Made by a program: the position numbers and the translations under genes
The notes under the pieces: generated by a model
The model's database searches: none
What the model was told of the DNA's origin: nothing
Seen by the model: only the letters and a program-made list of their open reading frames with translations
Shown: positions 4,114 through 5,112 of the stretch, piece by piece
Layout: the number at the start of each line of letters is the position of its first letter
How positions within the stretch are numbered: position 1 is the first letter of the stretch
From: an uncultured Lachnospiraceae bacterium
Lineage (GTDB): Bacteria; Bacillota; Clostridia; Lachnospirales; Lachnospiraceae
Direction: 5' to 3'
DNA: 5,112 nt
NCBI GenBank assembly: GCA_902772565.1
Contig: CACYBJ010000177.1
Span: 1-5,112, forward strand

Positions 4114-5112
4114 ATGAAAATCATCACAGACATCAACAGCGTCAGAGAGCTTATGAAGGAAGGAAAGTATGACATCATTCCTGTTGCTGCGGAAATCCTT
4201 TCCGACTTCATAACACCGATTGAAGCTCTTAAGATTTTGAAGAATAATTCTTCCCACACATACATGCTGGAATCTGCCCAGGCCAATGAAAAGTGGGGCA
4301 GATACACCTTCCTCGGTTACGAGCCGAAGCTTAATATCACCAGCGACAAGGGTGTTCTTAAACTCGGAGACAAGGAAATCAAAACCGACAGACCGGCAGA
4401 TTACATCAGAGACCTTCTTAAGAATTACAGAAGTCCGAAATGCGAGAATCTGCCATCCTTTACAGGAGGCCTTGTAGGATATTTCTCATTCGACTATTTC
4501 GCACTCTGTGAGCCTGCCGCAAGGACGGATGCGGAGGATACGGAAAACTTCAAGGAACTGGATCTGATGCTTTTCGATAAGGTCATCGCCTTCGATCATG
4601 TTTGCCAGAAAATAATAATCATCGTTAACATGAAAGTCAGCGAAGGAGAGGAAGGATACAGCAGAGCATTTGCCGAAATATACAGACTGTCAGAACTCCT
4701 TCATAAGGGCGAACCCATTAAGGAAAATGCAGGCAGACTTCTTTCGGAAATAAAGCCCATCTTTAACAGAGAAGAGTTTTGCTCAATGGTTGAAAAAGCA
4801 AAGCATTACATTAAAGAGGGAGATATCTTCCAGGTGGTACTTTCCAACAGACTGTCGGCTGACTTCACCGGAAGCCTCCTTAATACCTACAGATATTTAA
4901 GGACCATAAATCCTTCACCTTACATGTTTTACTTCTCGGGAACGGATGTTGAGGTTGCGGGTGCATCTCCCGAAACCCTTGTTAAACTCGAGAACGGTGT
5001 GCTTCATACCTTCCCTCTTGCGGGGACAAGAAAAAGAGGAGCCACCGATGAAGAAGACCTTCGTCTTGAAGAAGAACTTCTGGCAGATGAAAAGGAACTG
5101 GCCGAGCACAAC
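4114..5112 (+). CDS. trpE: Anthranilate synthase component I, N-terminal 333 residues
   Basis: The enzyme converts chorismate to anthranilate, the first committed step of tryptophan synthesis, using ammonia supplied by the glutamine amidotransferase TrpG. The ATG at 4114 follows AGGAG (4103-4107) at six bases. The N-terminal domain holds M-L-E-S (51-54), equivalent to the L-L-E-S part of the tryptophan inhibition site, followed by R-Y-T-F-L-G-Y. The chorismate-binding domain shows G-D-I-F-Q-V-V-L-S (236-244), N-P-S-P-Y-M-F (266-272, also part of the feedback site), G-A-S-P-E-T-L (283-289), P-L-A-G-T-R-K-R-G (301-309) and D-E-K-E-L-A-E-H (325-332). Family members are about 490-510 residues, so about a third, including the later catalytic motifs, lies beyond the window. 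PabB is the main alternative, but the feedback motifs and the tryptophan T-box favour TrpE. The enzyme should be controlled by both transcription and feedback inhibition. Confidence 0.96.
   Translation, partial: MKIITDINSVRELMKEGKYDIIPVAAEILSDFITPIEALKILKNNSSHTYMLESAQANEKWGRYTFLGYEPKLNITSDKGVLKLGDKEIKTDRPADYIRDLLKNYRSPKCENLPSFTGGLVGYFSFDYFALCEPAARTDAEDTENFKELDLMLFDKVIAFDHVCQKIIIIVNMKVSEGEEGYSRAFAEIYRLSELLHKGEPIKENAGRLLSEIKPIFNREEFCSMVEKAKHYIKEGDIFQVVLSNRLSADFTGSLLNTYRYLRTINPSPYMFYFSGTDVEVAGASPETLVKLENGVLHTFPLAGTRKRGATDEEDLRLEEELLADEKELAEHN

Overview
The window looks like a chromosomal piece of a low-to-mid-GC Gram-positive bacterium, most likely a Clostridia/Lachnospiraceae member. The basis is strong GGAGG-type ribosome binding sites, sigma-A promoters with 17-bp spacers, hairpin-plus-T terminators, a T-box leader on a tryptophan gene, and the style of the proteins (PAS/GGDEF signalling protein, flavoredoxin-like reductase, small DCxxC metal-binding protein). 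Genus is not determinable from this sequence alone. All supported genes are on the + strand.

Layout: (1) 1-303, the C-terminal 100 codons of a flavin-reductase-domain protein. (2) 442-1002, a 186-aa protein of unknown function with its own -10 box and a short leader containing overlapping hairpins. (3) 1003-1535, a monocistronic unit: a near-consensus promoter, a cluster of ATTAAACA/TGTTTAAT palindromic elements, a roughly 200-nt highly structured leader, a 72-aa HMA-type metal-binding protein and a strong terminator. (4) 1563-3707, a two-gene operon: a PAS / degenerate GGDEF / PAS-like protein and, one base after its stop, a single-pass membrane protein with an extracytoplasmic domain. (5) 3749-5112, a tryptophan-biosynthesis transcription unit: promoter, T-box leader with antiterminator and terminator, then the first 333 codons of trpE, cut by the window end.

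How it works together: the trp unit is the best understood. Uncharged tRNA-Trp should bind the T-box and prevent termination ahead of trpE, while the encoded enzyme keeps the motifs of the tryptophan feedback site. The metal-protein unit appears to have two layers of control, an operator-like palindrome cluster at the transcription start and a long folded 5' leader. That leader is the most unusual element here and does not match a riboswitch class I recognise. The PAS/GGDEF protein has lost the residues needed for cyclic-di-GMP synthesis, and its tight coupling to a membrane protein suggests a joint sensing or structural role. That last point is inference.
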